From CBDUXT01 sp965371245 (GTDB taxonomy: Bacteria > Planctomycetota > Phycisphaerae > UBA1845), in contig CBDUXT010000046.1 in assembly GCA_965371245.1 (NCBI GenBank), positions 1 through 45,216 of the forward strand: DNA of 45,216 bases, given 5' to 3'. The position numbers and the translations under genes were made by a program. Shown here piece by piece: positions 1 to 8,916 of this stretch; the first letter of the stretch is position 1; each line of letters starts with the position of its first letter. Below the pieces are notes generated by a model, which saw nothing but the letters and a program-made list of their open reading frames with translations, did no database searches and was not told the origin of the DNA.

Positions 1-57
1 CGGACGAGATCATGTGCCGCGTCGGCCCGGCCACTATGGCCGGGAAAGCGATAGGGC

Positions 58-76
58 GGTCGGGTCATCGACCCGG
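58..76. repeat. Repeat family E, degenerate copy
   Basis: Short palindrome with core CGGGTCATCGACCCG. It matches the core of the copies at 258-282 and 32179-32203. Confidence 0.55.
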
Positions 77-257
77 CATGGCGTGGCACCGATATCTCAT
101 CCCAATACGTTGACCTGCCCGCCGCCAGAGCGTCGCGTATTCTCGACTGCCGAACCGTTCTTGCTGCTTATCAGGCATCGATGTGCCACGCGACTTCGCA
201 ACGCCACCGCGCTAAGGGTCCGCCGCGAATTCGTACGATGTCGAACGTAGCCCAAAG

Positions 258-282
258 GTGCCGGGTCGATGACCCGACCTAC
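258..282. repeat. Repeat family E copy
   Basis: Near-perfect palindrome with core GGGTCGATGACCCGACCTAC, nearly identical to the copy at 32179-32203 some 32 kb away. It lies in the gene-free left edge. Confidence 0.75.
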
Positions 283-388
283 CAAAGCGCAGACTGCCAC
301 GAGTGTTCGCCTCGGACAGTCGATGCGAGCCCACCGGCCCACCGCTTGCGCCGGGGCGAACGCGTTTTGTCTCGCACAACGGACCAGG

Positions 389-3300
389 TCACCCGCCGCG
401 CGGATCGGACGGGCAGGTACCGACACCGGGGGCGAAGGGATAGGGTCTCGCGCTGAATGCGTCGAGGTACTGGACGACATCGGTGATGTTGACGCGGAAA
501 TCGAGCTTGCATGGCTCGATGTCCATGCGCGTCTTCGTCGCGTTGCCGGCACGATTGGCAAACGCATCGAGGGCGGCCACCACGTCCAGGGACACGTCCA
601 CTCGGCCGTCGGGCGGATTCCATTCTAGAGCGGTCGAGTTGAACCCCGCGACGGCGTCACCGAACCGGGAGTTTTCGACCTGAAGCGGCGCGGAGAATTC
701 CTCCGGGACCTGCATGGAGCAAGTCTCATCGATCGATTGGACCATGTACACACCGCCGGGAACGACTCCCGCATGATGCAGGTAGAGTTCCCCAAGGGCC
801 GCCCAGTCGGTGAAGAACGCGTCGGCCGGGTCGCACGACAGCCCGGCGATGTTGAAGAACTTGCCCGTAGGACACGCCGCGCCCGGACTGACGCCGCTGA
901 GCTCGCAGATCGCCGTTGGCTCCGTGACCCAGAGCTCGGTCCCGTTCCACACGTCCCACGGCGGCGGCAGGGACTCGAACCTGACACGGATCGCCTGGTT
1001 TCGACCGGCGACGCCGGCCGTGATGCCGATGAGTCGCTGACGCGCCAGCCCGATGGATTCACCCTGGGCGAGGCCGGGGGCAGAGTCGGTCTGCACGAGC
1101 CGGGGAGCCGACGGTATCAGACAGGCGGGCGCGCGCTGGATCAGGAGTGGAATCGGCTCGATAGGGACGGTACCGGAGTCGTTCTGGAGAAACGTTTGGG
1201 CGCCCACACTCAGAAACATCGGAAGCTGCGGATCGGGCGGGATTCGGACCCGGAAGGCTCCGCCGTACAGGCCATCTTTCGGAAATGGTACGGGCTCGTC
1301 CAAGAGCCTAGCGTCGTAGAAGAAACAGTCAACCTTGAAGTATAGGATGCCCATGTGACAGGTTGATCCGGGCAACGCGAAATCAGATCTCGTTTCCTCC
1401 GCGAGGCCAATATTGCACTCGCATACTCCAGGGCTGGGGCACACCGGAGATGCGCCATCACACCTCGCCCCGGCACCAAACGCTCCCTCGCAGTCCTCCG
1501 CCGTCGTGCAGTAGACCGGTATGACGACGAGGGCGCCGCGTTGGTCGTCGAACGCGATCTGAAAGCGAAAGATTCCTATTCCGATGTCCATCGGATCCCA
1601 GTCCCCGATGCGTACCTCGAACACCGCCCATTGCTCTCCCTCGTCACACCAGATTCCGCCATCGAGAATGACGCAGCCTTCGGAAGCAGTCTTCGGTACC
1701 AACCAGATCGGCGTGCCGGAGCCCGGCACAACGTCGCACTCGTCGGGAATCCCGTTGGTCGGCGCCACGTCGATCGACGTGTGGTCGGCGATGTCGCAGA
1801 TGTCCTGGATGCCATTGTTGTTGCAGTCGCGAGAAAACTCACAACCATCCGGTACGCCGTTTCCGTTACAGTCGCCGCTCGTGCCGGCTGCGATATCACA
1901 CTCGTCCGGAACGAGATTGCCATTGCAATCTCGGCTCGATTCCTGGTCCAGATCGCACGTGTCGGCGATCCCGTTGGCGTTGCAATCCACCTCGCAGGTG
2001 TCGGGTATGCCGTTTGCGGTGCAGTCCCCAACGGTACCAGCCAGGATCTCGCAGGCATCAGACAGCCCGTTCTGGTTGCAGTCCGATTCGCACAGGTCCG
2101 GGATCGCATTCCCCGTGCAGTCGTCGCTGATTCCGCCCGCAATATCGCACACGTCCAGCACGCCGTTCACGTTGCAATCTCGGTCGAAGCGATACTCGAC
2201 GTCAACGGTCGCGAAAGAGTCGTTTCCGCACACGTTCGCGTTGACATGTTCGTTCGGCACCAGCTCGAACACGGCATTCCCGCCGGCAACGATCGCGTTG
2301 TAGACGTCAGATGGCAAGACCCTAACGATCGTGTCGGGCTCCGCGGGACAGCTCGGTATGCTGAAAATGGAACCGAAATCACCCACTCGCTGCTTGTTGA
2401 GCAGCACTACCAAACCTGCACGATAGTCTGCGAAGGCTCCCGAGACCGTTATCGTGATCGTCACGTCGCCCGTCGCCGGGGGCGCCGGTGTAATTGTGAG
2501 GCTGTGCGGCGAATCACGATCGATCGGCGAGAAACGCGGTGACGCGGCCGTGAACAGAAAATCGCATCCATCAAAGACACCGTTTGCGTCACAGTCAACA
2601 CCGGTGATACCGGGGCCTTGGCACTCGTCGGGAACGCCGTCCTGGTTGCAATCCAAGTACGGCTCGCACTCGTCGGGAATGCCGGTTGCGTTACAGTCGG
2701 GACTTGTCCCAGCGGCGATTTCGCACTCGTCGGGGACCAAGTTGTTGTTGCAATCCCCGCTCGTGCCAAGAAGAATATCGCACTCATCGGCGATTCCGGT
2801 GGCATTACAGTCGAGGCTGGTTCCGTCGGCCAGGTCGCAGGCGTCAGGGGAACCGTTCATGTTGCAATCCAAATCGAGCTCGATGCACTGATCGGGGATA
2901 CCGTTGCCGTTGCAATCCACGCTGGTTCCATCAGCGATGTCACATTCGTCCGCAACGCCGTTCCCGTCACAGTCCTCACACGCATCGTTGACGCCGTTGA
3001 GGTTGCAATCCGGCTCGCCGAGGATGCGATACGCGTACACGGCCCCGCGTTCTTCATCGTCAAGCGGCAGGCCGTTAACCGCAGTGTCTCCGTCAATTGC
3101 AACGATCGGGTGGGACCGCGGGAGCCGGCCCGCCTCCTTCCAGGTCGTGCCGTCGAAACGAAAGATAGCCGTGCCTGTCGTACCGCTTTTCGAGGCGACG
3201 AGGGCCGTATCGCCACTGAACGCAACACGCGTCCCGAACGAGACGGCATCCGCATCCACATGTGGTGCCAGCTTCTGCGTCTCGACCCACTCGCCCAGCT

Positions 3301-4183
3301 CCGGCCGAAACCGAAAGACGTACGCGGAACCGCGCCCGTCCAGGATACCCTGCGACGCGCCGACGATGAGCTGGTCGTCTCCCAGGGCGACGGAAACACC
3401 GAAGCTGTCGAGGAACATGCCATCACTTGCCGTCAATTTGGTTTCGAGCGGCCAGCCGGAGCCGTCGAAGCGAAAGACGTACGCGGATCCTGACGTGAAT
3501 CCGCGGTCATCGTCGGATGGGCTCCCAGCAACCACCAAGCCGCCATGAACGGCGACTCGGATTCCGAAGTGGTCGCCGCTCGCGCCATCGGGCGGGGTCA
3601 GCTTGGCCTCATGCACCCAGGTCGATCCCACCAACCTGAACACATACGCGGATCCTGAATTCGTGCCGACGACATCATCACCGTAGGCCCCTACGACAAT
3701 CACATCTCCGGCAATCGCGACGGCGTAGCCGAACCAACCGGCGGAACTCCCGTCCTCTGCCGTTAGTTTCTGCGTCTGGATCCAGGCATTGCCGTTGAAC
3801 GTGTACACAAACGCCGCACGCGGGAACGGGGCACCGACCACCACGGTGTTACCACTTACTGCGACAGATCGGGCGAACTGGGCGACCCTGAGGTCGTTCG
3901 TCGGAGTGAGCTGCGCCTCTTGCTGCCAGACGCCGTTCACGCGACGGAACACGACCGCAACGCCCGTGATGCCCCCTTGAAACGGATCGAGCCCGCGGGG
4001 CATTCCAACCACGGCCACGTCCCCGTCCACTGACACGCAATCGCCGAACCGGGCTCCGTCGCGGATGGGGTCGGGGATGAGCTGGGCGACCTCGCACTGC
4101 GGCCACGCCGTCCGCGGAGCGACCAGCACCCAGACGGCGGAAACGAGCAGCGCGATCAACCAGGTCTTTCGTTTCGATGGCAT
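389..4183 (-). CDS. Exported FG-GAP / DCNxNG-repeat / dockerin-like protein
   Basis: Large secreted repeat protein (1264 aa). I start it at 4183, where MPSKRKTWLIALLV opens a clear signal peptide ending near AWPQ, with an AGGGAGAG ribosome site upstream; the open frame continues to 4297 but that extension is not signal-like. Residues about 30-420 are seven or so FG-GAP/integrin-type blades (recurring VAVxGDxxVVGAP and GSAYVFR). Two blocks then carry about nine and eight copies of DCNxNGxxDxCD, an Asp/Cys-rich motif like Ca-binding thrombospondin type 3 repeats, separated by a beta-sandwich-like stretch. The C-terminus (RVDVSLDVVAALDAF and VNITDVVQYLDAF) resembles paired dockerin-like Ca-binding halves. 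Likely a calcium-stabilised cell-surface or extracellular protein; its ligand cannot be read from sequence. Confidence 0.88.
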   Translation of the reverse strand: MPSKRKTWLIALLVSAVWVLVAPRTAWPQCEVAQLIPDPIRDGARFGDCVSVDGDVAVVGMPRGLDPFQGGITGVAVVFRRVNGVWQQEAQLTPTNDLRVAQFARSVAVSGNTVVVGAPFPRAAFVYTFNGNAWIQTQKLTAEDGSSAGWFGYAVAIAGDVIVVGAYGDDVVGTNSGSAYVFRLVGSTWVHEAKLTPPDGASGDHFGIRVAVHGGLVVAGSPSDDDRGFTSGSAYVFRFDGSGWPLETKLTASDGMFLDSFGVSVALGDDQLIVGASQGILDGRGSAYVFRFRPELGEWVETQKLAPHVDADAVSFGTRVAFSGDTALVASKSGTTGTAIFRFDGTTWKEAGRLPRSHPIVAIDGDTAVNGLPLDDEERGAVYAYRILGEPDCNLNGVNDACEDCDGNGVADECDIADGTSVDCNGNGIPDQCIELDLDCNMNGSPDACDLADGTSLDCNATGIADECDILLGTSGDCNNNLVPDECEIAAGTSPDCNATGIPDECEPYLDCNQDGVPDECQGPGITGVDCDANGVFDGCDFLFTAASPRFSPIDRDSPHSLTITPAPPATGDVTITITVSGAFADYRAGLVVLLNKQRVGDFGSIFSIPSCPAEPDTIVRVLPSDVYNAIVAGGNAVFELVPNEHVNANVCGNDSFATVDVEYRFDRDCNVNGVLDVCDIAGGISDDCTGNAIPDLCESDCNQNGLSDACEILAGTVGDCTANGIPDTCEVDCNANGIADTCDLDQESSRDCNGNLVPDECDIAAGTSGDCNGNGVPDGCEFSRDCNNNGIQDICDIADHTSIDVAPTNGIPDECDVVPGSGTPIWLVPKTASEGCVILDGGIWCDEGEQWAVFEVRIGDWDPMDIGIGIFRFQIAFDDQRGALVVIPVYCTTAEDCEGAFGAGARCDGASPVCPSPGVCECNIGLAEETRSDFALPGSTCHMGILYFKVDCFFYDARLLDEPVPFPKDGLYGGAFRVRIPPDPQLPMFLSVGAQTFLQNDSGTVPIEPIPLLIQRAPACLIPSAPRLVQTDSAPGLAQGESIGLARQRLIGITAGVAGRNQAIRVRFESLPPPWDVWNGTELWVTEPTAICELSGVSPGAACPTGKFFNIAGLSCDPADAFFTDWAALGELYLHHAGVVPGGVYMVQSIDETCSMQVPEEFSAPLQVENSRFGDAVAGFNSTALEWNPPDGRVDVSLDVVAALDAFANRAGNATKTRMDIEPCKLDFRVNITDVVQYLDAFSARPYPFAPGVGTCPSDPRGG

Positions 4184-4579
4184 GGATTTCACTCTCCCTA
4201 AAAAGCCGGCGATTCCACCCGGGGGCGTCACAGACCCCCAGCCCCGCACAATTCGTGGCAAAACGCCCCCCGGGCGCCGACGGCATCCGTGACGCACGCG
4301 ATCGCATCAGGTGTCTCCGGACCCGGATTTGCGATGTTCATCCAGCAATTCTCCGACGGACGGGCCACGGCAGCGAGGCGGATCCAGCCCCCATCGCCGG
4401 GATGCTCCGAAGTCGCGCGTAGCCTTTTCCAGGCGTAGCAAACGAGAACGTCCGAATATTCCCGCCAAATGGCGAAAAAAAGGCCGTGCTTGCCACCGAC
4501 GGACGCGTTGCGTGGGGACTGGATTTCGGGGAAGAAACGCCCTGGAGGCACTATATGGTGGGGGTTGGCGGGCGAGGCC
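4184..4579. other. Intergenic region between tdh and the repeat protein
   Basis: No supported gene. A 107-codon minus-strand open frame (4228-4551) has no family-like features and I regard it as chance. A small inverted repeat, CGCCATTTGGCG, lies at about 4463-4474 next to a run of seven A (T on the minus strand). The run precedes the hairpin on the minus strand, so it is not a usual terminator for tdh. Confidence 0.45.
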
Positions 4580-5710
4580 CTACCGATGCACCGGGGCGCC
4601 GCTTATGTTGGGGTCGGGCGTACGCACTTTTTTTTGCTCGGCGATTTGGGGGGGCTTGCCCGCGTTGGGTAAGAGCACCAGCTTGCAGGCGTCTCCGCAG
4701 TTGAGCATTTCCATCGCGTCTTCGATGTCGCCCATCCCGATCGTACGGGTGATGAGCGGCCGAAGATCGACCACGCCGCTCTCCAGCAACCAGCGGGTCT
4801 TGTACCAGGTGTCGAAGATGCGCCGGCCGTTCAGGGCACGAACGGTGAGGTTCTTGAAGATCATGTTTTCCGCAACGTCGATCTCGACCGGTTTGGCGGG
4901 TATGCCGAACAGGACCACCGTGCCGCCGTTACGTACTACACGGAACGCCGTGGTGATGGCACTGGGCGCGCCGCTCATCTCCAGCACCACGTCCACGCCG
5001 TAGCCGCCGTTGGCCTCGACCATCAGAGTGACGATGTCGCCGTCGTCAATGGCGTTAAACACCGCCGTCGCCCCCATCGCCTTGGCCAGCTCGATGCGTT
5101 TGGGGTGGATGTCCGAGGCGAAGATGCCCTTGGCGCCGACGGCCTTGGTGATGCCGATGGTGAAGAGCCCGATCGGCCCGCAGCCCAGGACGGCCACCGA
5201 CTGACCGGAGAGGTCCTGATTCATCGTGGCAAAGACGGCGTTGCCGAAGGGTTCCTGGAGCGTGGCGATCTCGGGGGGGAGTTTGTCGCGGTCGTTTTGC
5301 CAGATGACTCGCTCGGGCACGACCACATAGTTGGCGAACGCCCCTTCGCGATCGACGCCCAGGATCTGTGTCTTCGGGCACATGTGGGCCTGCCCCGTGC
5401 GACACTGATAACACAGACCGCACGTCACGTGCGACTCGGCCGACACATAGTCGCCCACGGCGGCCGTGCGAACCTTGTCACCCGCTTCGACGATCGTACC
5501 GCAGAACTCGTGCCCCAGGGTAAGCGGCGGCTTGATGCGGCGCTGTGACCAGGCGTCCCACTTCCATATATGCAGGTCGGTCCCACAGATGCTGGCGGCC
5601 TCGACGTAAACCAGCACGTCCTCGGGTCCGGGCACCGGAACGTTCACCTCGCAGAGCGTCAGCCCGGACTCGGGCTCGAGCTTACGAATCGCCTGCATCG
5701 TTTCCGCCAT
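4580..5710 (-). CDS. tdh: L-threonine 3-dehydrogenase
   Basis: Zinc-dependent medium-chain dehydrogenase oxidising L-threonine to 2-amino-3-ketobutyrate with NAD+. Catalytic zinc ligands are visible as C42 in CGTDLHIW and H67-E68 in GHEF; structural zinc cysteines are C97, C100, C103 and C111; the Rossmann motif GCGPIG is at 176-181. The stretch HIWKWDAWSQ is typical of threonine dehydrogenase rather than of general alcohol dehydrogenases. The start at 5710 follows an AGGGAA ribosome site. At 376 aa it is longer than the usual ~341 aa because of a hydrophilic C-terminal tail of about 30 residues. The usual partner, 2-amino-3-ketobutyrate CoA ligase (kbl), is not in this window. Confidence 0.9.
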   Translation of the reverse strand: MAETMQAIRKLEPESGLTLCEVNVPVPGPEDVLVYVEAASICGTDLHIWKWDAWSQRRIKPPLTLGHEFCGTIVEAGDKVRTAAVGDYVSAESHVTCGLCYQCRTGQAHMCPKTQILGVDREGAFANYVVVPERVIWQNDRDKLPPEIATLQEPFGNAVFATMNQDLSGQSVAVLGCGPIGLFTIGITKAVGAKGIFASDIHPKRIELAKAMGATAVFNAIDDGDIVTLMVEANGGYGVDVVLEMSGAPSAITTAFRVVRNGGTVVLFGIPAKPVEIDVAENMIFKNLTVRALNGRRIFDTWYKTRWLLESGVVDLRPLITRTIGMGDIEDAMEMLNCGDACKLVLLPNAGKPPQIAEQKKVRTPDPNISGAPVHR

Positions 5711-5826
5711 CGATCGCGTTCCCTGATTGAAAGGTCATCAACCGCCAGCGGTCGATGGCCATGTTCGTCTAGGGGAGGACTGGTTCGCCGCGCGGGCGAG
5801 GAAGCGGTCCAGTTTCGCGCACAGGT

Positions 5827-5851
5827 CCGCTCCCTCACGGTCGCGGCTCGG
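5827..5851 (+). repeat. Repeat family G copy
   Basis: Imperfect palindrome containing GCTCCCTCACGGTCGCGGCT, between tdh and larE. It matches 8856-8880 with one change; an inverted, diverged copy is at 40770-40790. Confidence 0.75.
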
Positions 5852-5892
5852 TTTGTCATGACCCTTCATATGCAGCCTCTACCAATCCGGCG

Positions 5893-6732
5893 TCATGATT
5901 GGACTAATCCCAAGGCAATGACCTCGTTCAGGCTGCCGCTGCGGAAGCCGCGAAGGTCGAGCGAGACATAGGCGTAGCCGAGGGAGCGGAGGTACGCGTC
6001 GAGTTTCTCGGCGGCCTCGGGTGTCGCCAACAGCGGAAAGAACTCGGGCGGAACCTCGATACGGGCCAAGTTGTTGTGGTGGCGAATGCGGCACTCGCGA
6101 ATGCCGAACTCGTCGCGAAGGAATGCCTCGCCCGCTTCGATCATGCGGAGCTTTTCGGGCGTAACCGATTCACCGTAGGGCAGACGGCTTGACAGGCACG
6201 GGCTGGCCGGCTTGTCGTGGGTGACCAAGCCGAGCCGATGCGAAAGCTCGCGCACCTCCGACTTGGTCAAACCGGCTTCGGCGGCCGGGGAACGCACGTT
6301 GTGCTCGCGGGCGGCGTCGATGCCGGGGCGGAAGTCGCCCAGGTCGTCGGCATTGATGCCGTTGACGATGGCGCCAATGTCGCGGTCGGCGATGAACCGG
6401 GCCATGTGGGTGTAGAGCGTCGTCTTGCAGAAGTAGCAACGATTCTCGGGGTTGGCCAGGTAGTCGGGGTTGTCGAACTCGTCGGTGTCAAGGATCACAT
6501 GCTCCGCCCCCACCGCGTCCGCCAGCCGGCACGCGTCCGCAAACTCGGCCGCGGCGAGGCTGTCGCTTTTCCCGGTGACGGCCACAACCTTATCAGCGCC
6601 CAGGGTGTCGATGGCCACCTTGAGCACCAGCGTGGAATCGACGCCGGCACTGAACGCAACGGCCACGCTCTGGAGGTCGCGCAGGATGTCACCCATCAGA
6701 CGATGCTTTGTTTCAAGTGATGAGTAGGGCAT
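5893..6732 (-). CDS. larE: ATP-dependent sacrificial sulfur transferase LarE
   Basis: PP-loop enzyme of the LarE family, which inserts sulfur into the pyridinium bis-thiocarboxylate mononucleotide precursor of the nickel-pincer cofactor of lactate racemase. The PP-loop is SAGVDST (28-34). Cys179 in PASPCLSSR sits where the sacrificial or cluster-binding cysteine lies in characterised LarE proteins; a C99xxC102 pair in NRCYFCK is also present, as in LarE forms proposed to hold a 4Fe-4S cluster. The RGFRSGSLNE motif near the C-terminus is typical. I use the ATG at 6732 (another at 6741) because it fits family length; longer upstream open frame is created by repeat A and is unlikely to be coding. 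larB, larC and larA are absent nearby. Confidence 0.88.
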   Translation of the reverse strand: MPYSSLETKHRLMGDILRDLQSVAVAFSAGVDSTLVLKVAIDTLGADKVVAVTGKSDSLAAAEFADACRLADAVGAEHVILDTDEFDNPDYLANPENRCYFCKTTLYTHMARFIADRDIGAIVNGINADDLGDFRPGIDAAREHNVRSPAAEAGLTKSEVRELSHRLGLVTHDKPASPCLSSRLPYGESVTPEKLRMIEAGEAFLRDEFGIRECRIRHHNNLARIEVPPEFFPLLATPEAAEKLDAYLRSLGYAYVSLDLRGFRSGSLNEVIALGLVQS

Positions 6733-6761
6733 GTCGGTCATTCGTTCAACGAGCAAAACCC

Positions 6762-6786
6762 GAGCCGCGGGCTTCAGCCCGCGCGG
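6762..6786 (+). repeat. Repeat family A copy upstream of larE
   Basis: 25-bp palindromic element with core CCGCGGGCTTCAGCCCGCG, matching 8612-8636, 11742-11766 and 34126-34150, and inverted at 35271-35295. Read on the minus strand it encodes RGLKPAAR in the open frame upstream of larE. Confidence 0.9.
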
Positions 6787-6840
6787 TCTTCCCTCGGCAG
6801 ATGGACTGCCAAGGCACAATCGATCCACCGCGTGCCGCTT

Positions 6841-6898
6841 CTCTTGAGCAGTGCCGACGGCGAGTCTCGTGGAATCCCTACACTGCTCAAGAGCAGTG
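6841..6898. repeat. Inverted repeat with nested hairpin (family K)
   Basis: CTCTTGAGCAGTG at 6841-6853 is the exact reverse complement of CACTGCTCAAGAG at 6881-6893. The right part, CACTGCTCAAGAGCAGTG (6881-6898), is itself a perfect hairpin with 8-nt arms. It lies between larE and the end of the TldE-like gene. Confidence 0.75.
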
Positions 6899-6916
6899 GC
6901 ACACACGCGGATTCAG

Positions 6917-6933
6917 GCGTGACGTTGCGCTAG
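6917..6933 (-). repeat. Post-stop motif (family J half-element)
   Basis: On the minus strand the TAG stop of the TldE-like gene begins TAGCGCAACGTCACGC. This resembles TAGTGCATCGTCACGC in the palindrome at 11963-11990 and TAGTGCACCTTCACACGC at the stop of the PilZ gene ending at 12114. Confidence 0.5.
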
Positions 6934-8717
6934 TCCTCGGACGTTGTTCGTTCGAGCGGGGCCTGAAGGATCGGCGGTCGGTCGAACTCGCCCTCGATCT
7001 TGTTCACATCCAGTTCTTCAAAAAGAATGGCCGGGGCAATCACGCTCGCCGAGATCCCCGACGTGGCGTTGTACACCGTAGGCTTGGTGCCCGCGGCGAG
7101 CAACCGCTTGAGCGCCCTGATCTCGACACGAGGAAAAGTCAGGCCGCGAACGAGTTCCTCGTGCCCGTCTTCGACGAACACCTTGTACGCATAGATCGGA
7201 TCGCCCAGCTCGCCGAAGCCGCCGGCCTTCATCGATACCACGCGCAGGGCGAAGAGGAGCCCCTCGTCCTTGGCCGCCTGGATCAACTCTGCCTTCAGCG
7301 CCTCGGCGGACAGACCGTTGCTGTCGGAAACATACAAGCAGCCTATGGTGGCGCGAGGCTGACCGAAGCCGGCGGACCGCCCGTGACCGGTCGATCCGGT
7401 GATCTTCTCGGTTGATGCACGTGCCGCCAGCAGGGTCTTGAGGATGCCGTTCTCGACGAGCGAGACGCGCCGCGCGCGAACGCCTTCATCGTCAAAGGTA
7501 TAGGCCCCGGCCAGCGTTTTGCCCTCGAACGTCGTCGGACCCGGGTCGTCGTACACGTTGAAACTTCGCGGAAGGATGCGCAGGCCGATCTTTTTTTCGA
7601 GGCTGCGATCGCCCCGGCCGCCCGAACCCAGTGGTGTGGGTCTGGCGCAAAACCCGTCGGCCAGCAATGCGGCAAACACCGTGCCGGCCGCGTCGGGCTC
7701 AAAGAGCACCGGGCCGGTGTAGTGGTCGAGAACGGGTGCCTCACTGAGTTTAATGAGGTTGGCGGCCAACTCGTCGATATCATCCAGCATTTTCTCAACG
7801 GAGGGAAGGCCATCGACGAACATGCTCAGATAGGTCCGGCTGTCGGCGAGTCGCATGCCGTCGGCCGCTTGCAGGCGCGCGCCGACCTGAACATAGGCCC
7901 CCGTGTCCGCCTTGCGCACACGAGTCCCCTCCGAATTGACAATCCACTTGTTGACGGCCCCGGCGAAGAACGAAACGTCGGAGTCTTGAACCTTGGGAAA
8001 CTTCTTGAATCGCTCGGAAAGTCGCTCGAGGTTCGTTTTCCATTCGGCTTCGTCGAAGGCGATTTCCGGGGATGGCTCGACCGCGCGCACCGGCTCAGCC
8101 GGCGTGAAGTCATCCGGACGCTCTTCGTCCGTCTTTTGCTTCAGATAGGCCTCCTTGCGGGTGAGCATCTCGACGGCCTGCTTGTAGTCGTTGTCGGTCA
8201 TTTGCCACATGGCGTGGCGCAGTGCCGTCATGTCGTCATCCAGCGGCAGCGCCGCCCGCCCCCCGAAGCCCCGACCGACGTTGGTGTTGTCCAGCGTGTA
8301 CGACCCGACGCGCACCCGGCTTGTGATCAGGCGGAACCGGTTGTCGTCGGACCGGACCAAGCCCCCGTAGGACGCACGCATCGTGAAAGAGAGCCGATCC
8401 TGCGCCGAGTACTCAATGAAATAGGGCTTGGGGAGATCGTCGAGAACCAGGCTCTCCATCGAGCGCTCCAGTTCCTCGACCATGGCCTTCATCACGGTGT
8501 CGTTGTCGGGAAGCGCCCCGCCGCCCGCATGAGCCGTCAGCGGCATGATGACCACGAGTAACACGGCCACAGCGCTGATCGATCGGGCTAGCGCATTTCT
8601 CTTGTCTTTCCGAGCCGCGGGCTTCAGCCCGCGCGGCTTCTGGGCTTTGGATGAGTCGCGGGGGGCCGTGAACCCGGCGTACGAAAACGGGAACTGCTCT
8701 AGGTTTCGATTGGGCAT
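6930..8717 (-). CDS. Exported TldE/PmbA-like protein with translated repeat
   Basis: Paralogue of the next gene upstream (8917-10638), belonging to the TldD/PmbA peptidase superfamily. It lacks the HExxxH metal motif where the partner has it, so it resembles the non-catalytic TldE (PmbA) subunit of TldD/TldE. Start at 8717 follows AGGACACAGGAC. Residues 29-36 are RGLKPAAR, encoded by repeat A; a hydrophobic signal segment (about 48-60, ending TAHA) follows, and no ATG, GTG or TTG lies between the repeat and that segment, so translation must pass through the repeat. The N-terminal domain shares PKPYFIEY and a VRVGSYTLDNT-like block with its partner. Predicted to be exported or membrane-anchored. 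Substrate unknown. Confidence 0.82.
   Translation of the reverse strand: MPNRNLEQFPFSYAGFTAPRDSSKAQKPRGLKPAARKDKRNALARSISAVAVLLVVIMPLTAHAGGGALPDNDTVMKAMVEELERSMESLVLDDLPKPYFIEYSAQDRLSFTMRASYGGLVRSDDNRFRLITSRVRVGSYTLDNTNVGRGFGGRAALPLDDDMTALRHAMWQMTDNDYKQAVEMLTRKEAYLKQKTDEERPDDFTPAEPVRAVEPSPEIAFDEAEWKTNLERLSERFKKFPKVQDSDVSFFAGAVNKWIVNSEGTRVRKADTGAYVQVGARLQAADGMRLADSRTYLSMFVDGLPSVEKMLDDIDELAANLIKLSEAPVLDHYTGPVLFEPDAAGTVFAALLADGFCARPTPLGSGGRGDRSLEKKIGLRILPRSFNVYDDPGPTTFEGKTLAGAYTFDDEGVRARRVSLVENGILKTLLAARASTEKITGSTGHGRSAGFGQPRATIGCLYVSDSNGLSAEALKAELIQAAKDEGLLFALRVVSMKAGGFGELGDPIYAYKVFVEDGHEELVRGLTFPRVEIRALKRLLAAGTKPTVYNATSGISASVIAPAILFEELDVNKIEGEFDRPPILQAPLERTTSED
8612..8636 (+). repeat. Repeat family A copy inside TldE-like gene
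   Basis: Same 25-bp element as 6762-6786, here inside the reading frame of the TldE-like gene, where its minus strand is read as RGLKPAAR just before the signal peptide. Confidence 0.9.
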
Positions 8718-8855
8718 GTCCTGTGTCCTCTCGGGTTCACTGGCGTCATTCGAGGCACTACGTACTCCGCCACCCCTCGTTCGATGGGACCCGGAAAAAC
8801 CAAGCCGCCGACCGTCAAGGAGCTGCCTGCGAAAGCATCGATTGGGCGTGCCCTT

Positions 8856-8880
8856 CCGCTCCCTGACGGTCGCGGCTCGG
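8856..8880 (+). repeat. Repeat family G copy
   Basis: Contains GCTCCCTGACGGTCGCGGCT, one base different from the copy at 5827-5851. It lies in the roughly 200-bp gap between the TldD-like and TldE-like genes. Confidence 0.75.
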
Positions 8881-8916
8881 ATAAAAACAACCCGTCGAGT
8901 CGCAAGTCTACAACCA

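Larger units (their letters stand above)
1..388. other. Gene-free left edge with small palindromes
   Basis: I see no convincing gene here; open frames on both strands lack start signals and family-like composition. The stretch holds a hairpin at 26-44 (8-nt arms, 3-nt loop) and two copies of repeat family E (58-76 and 258-282). It lies downstream of the minus-strand repeat protein that ends at 389, so the hairpins could help end its transcript, but no T-tract follows them. Confidence 0.5.

Noticed and set aside
1541..2542. 333-codon plus-strand open frame
   Set aside because: Antisense to the DCNxNG repeats; its apparent internal repetition only mirrors the real protein repeats.
1541..3010. 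Regularly spaced near-identical words (GTTGCAATC, ACTCGTCGG) resembling a CRISPR array
   Set aside because: The spacing and words correspond to codons of the DCNxNGxxDxCD protein repeat; units are not constant in length and there are no cas genes.
4228..4551. 107-codon minus-strand ORF between tdh and the repeat protein
   Set aside because: No ribosome site, no recognisable domain, and composition like non-coding sequence.
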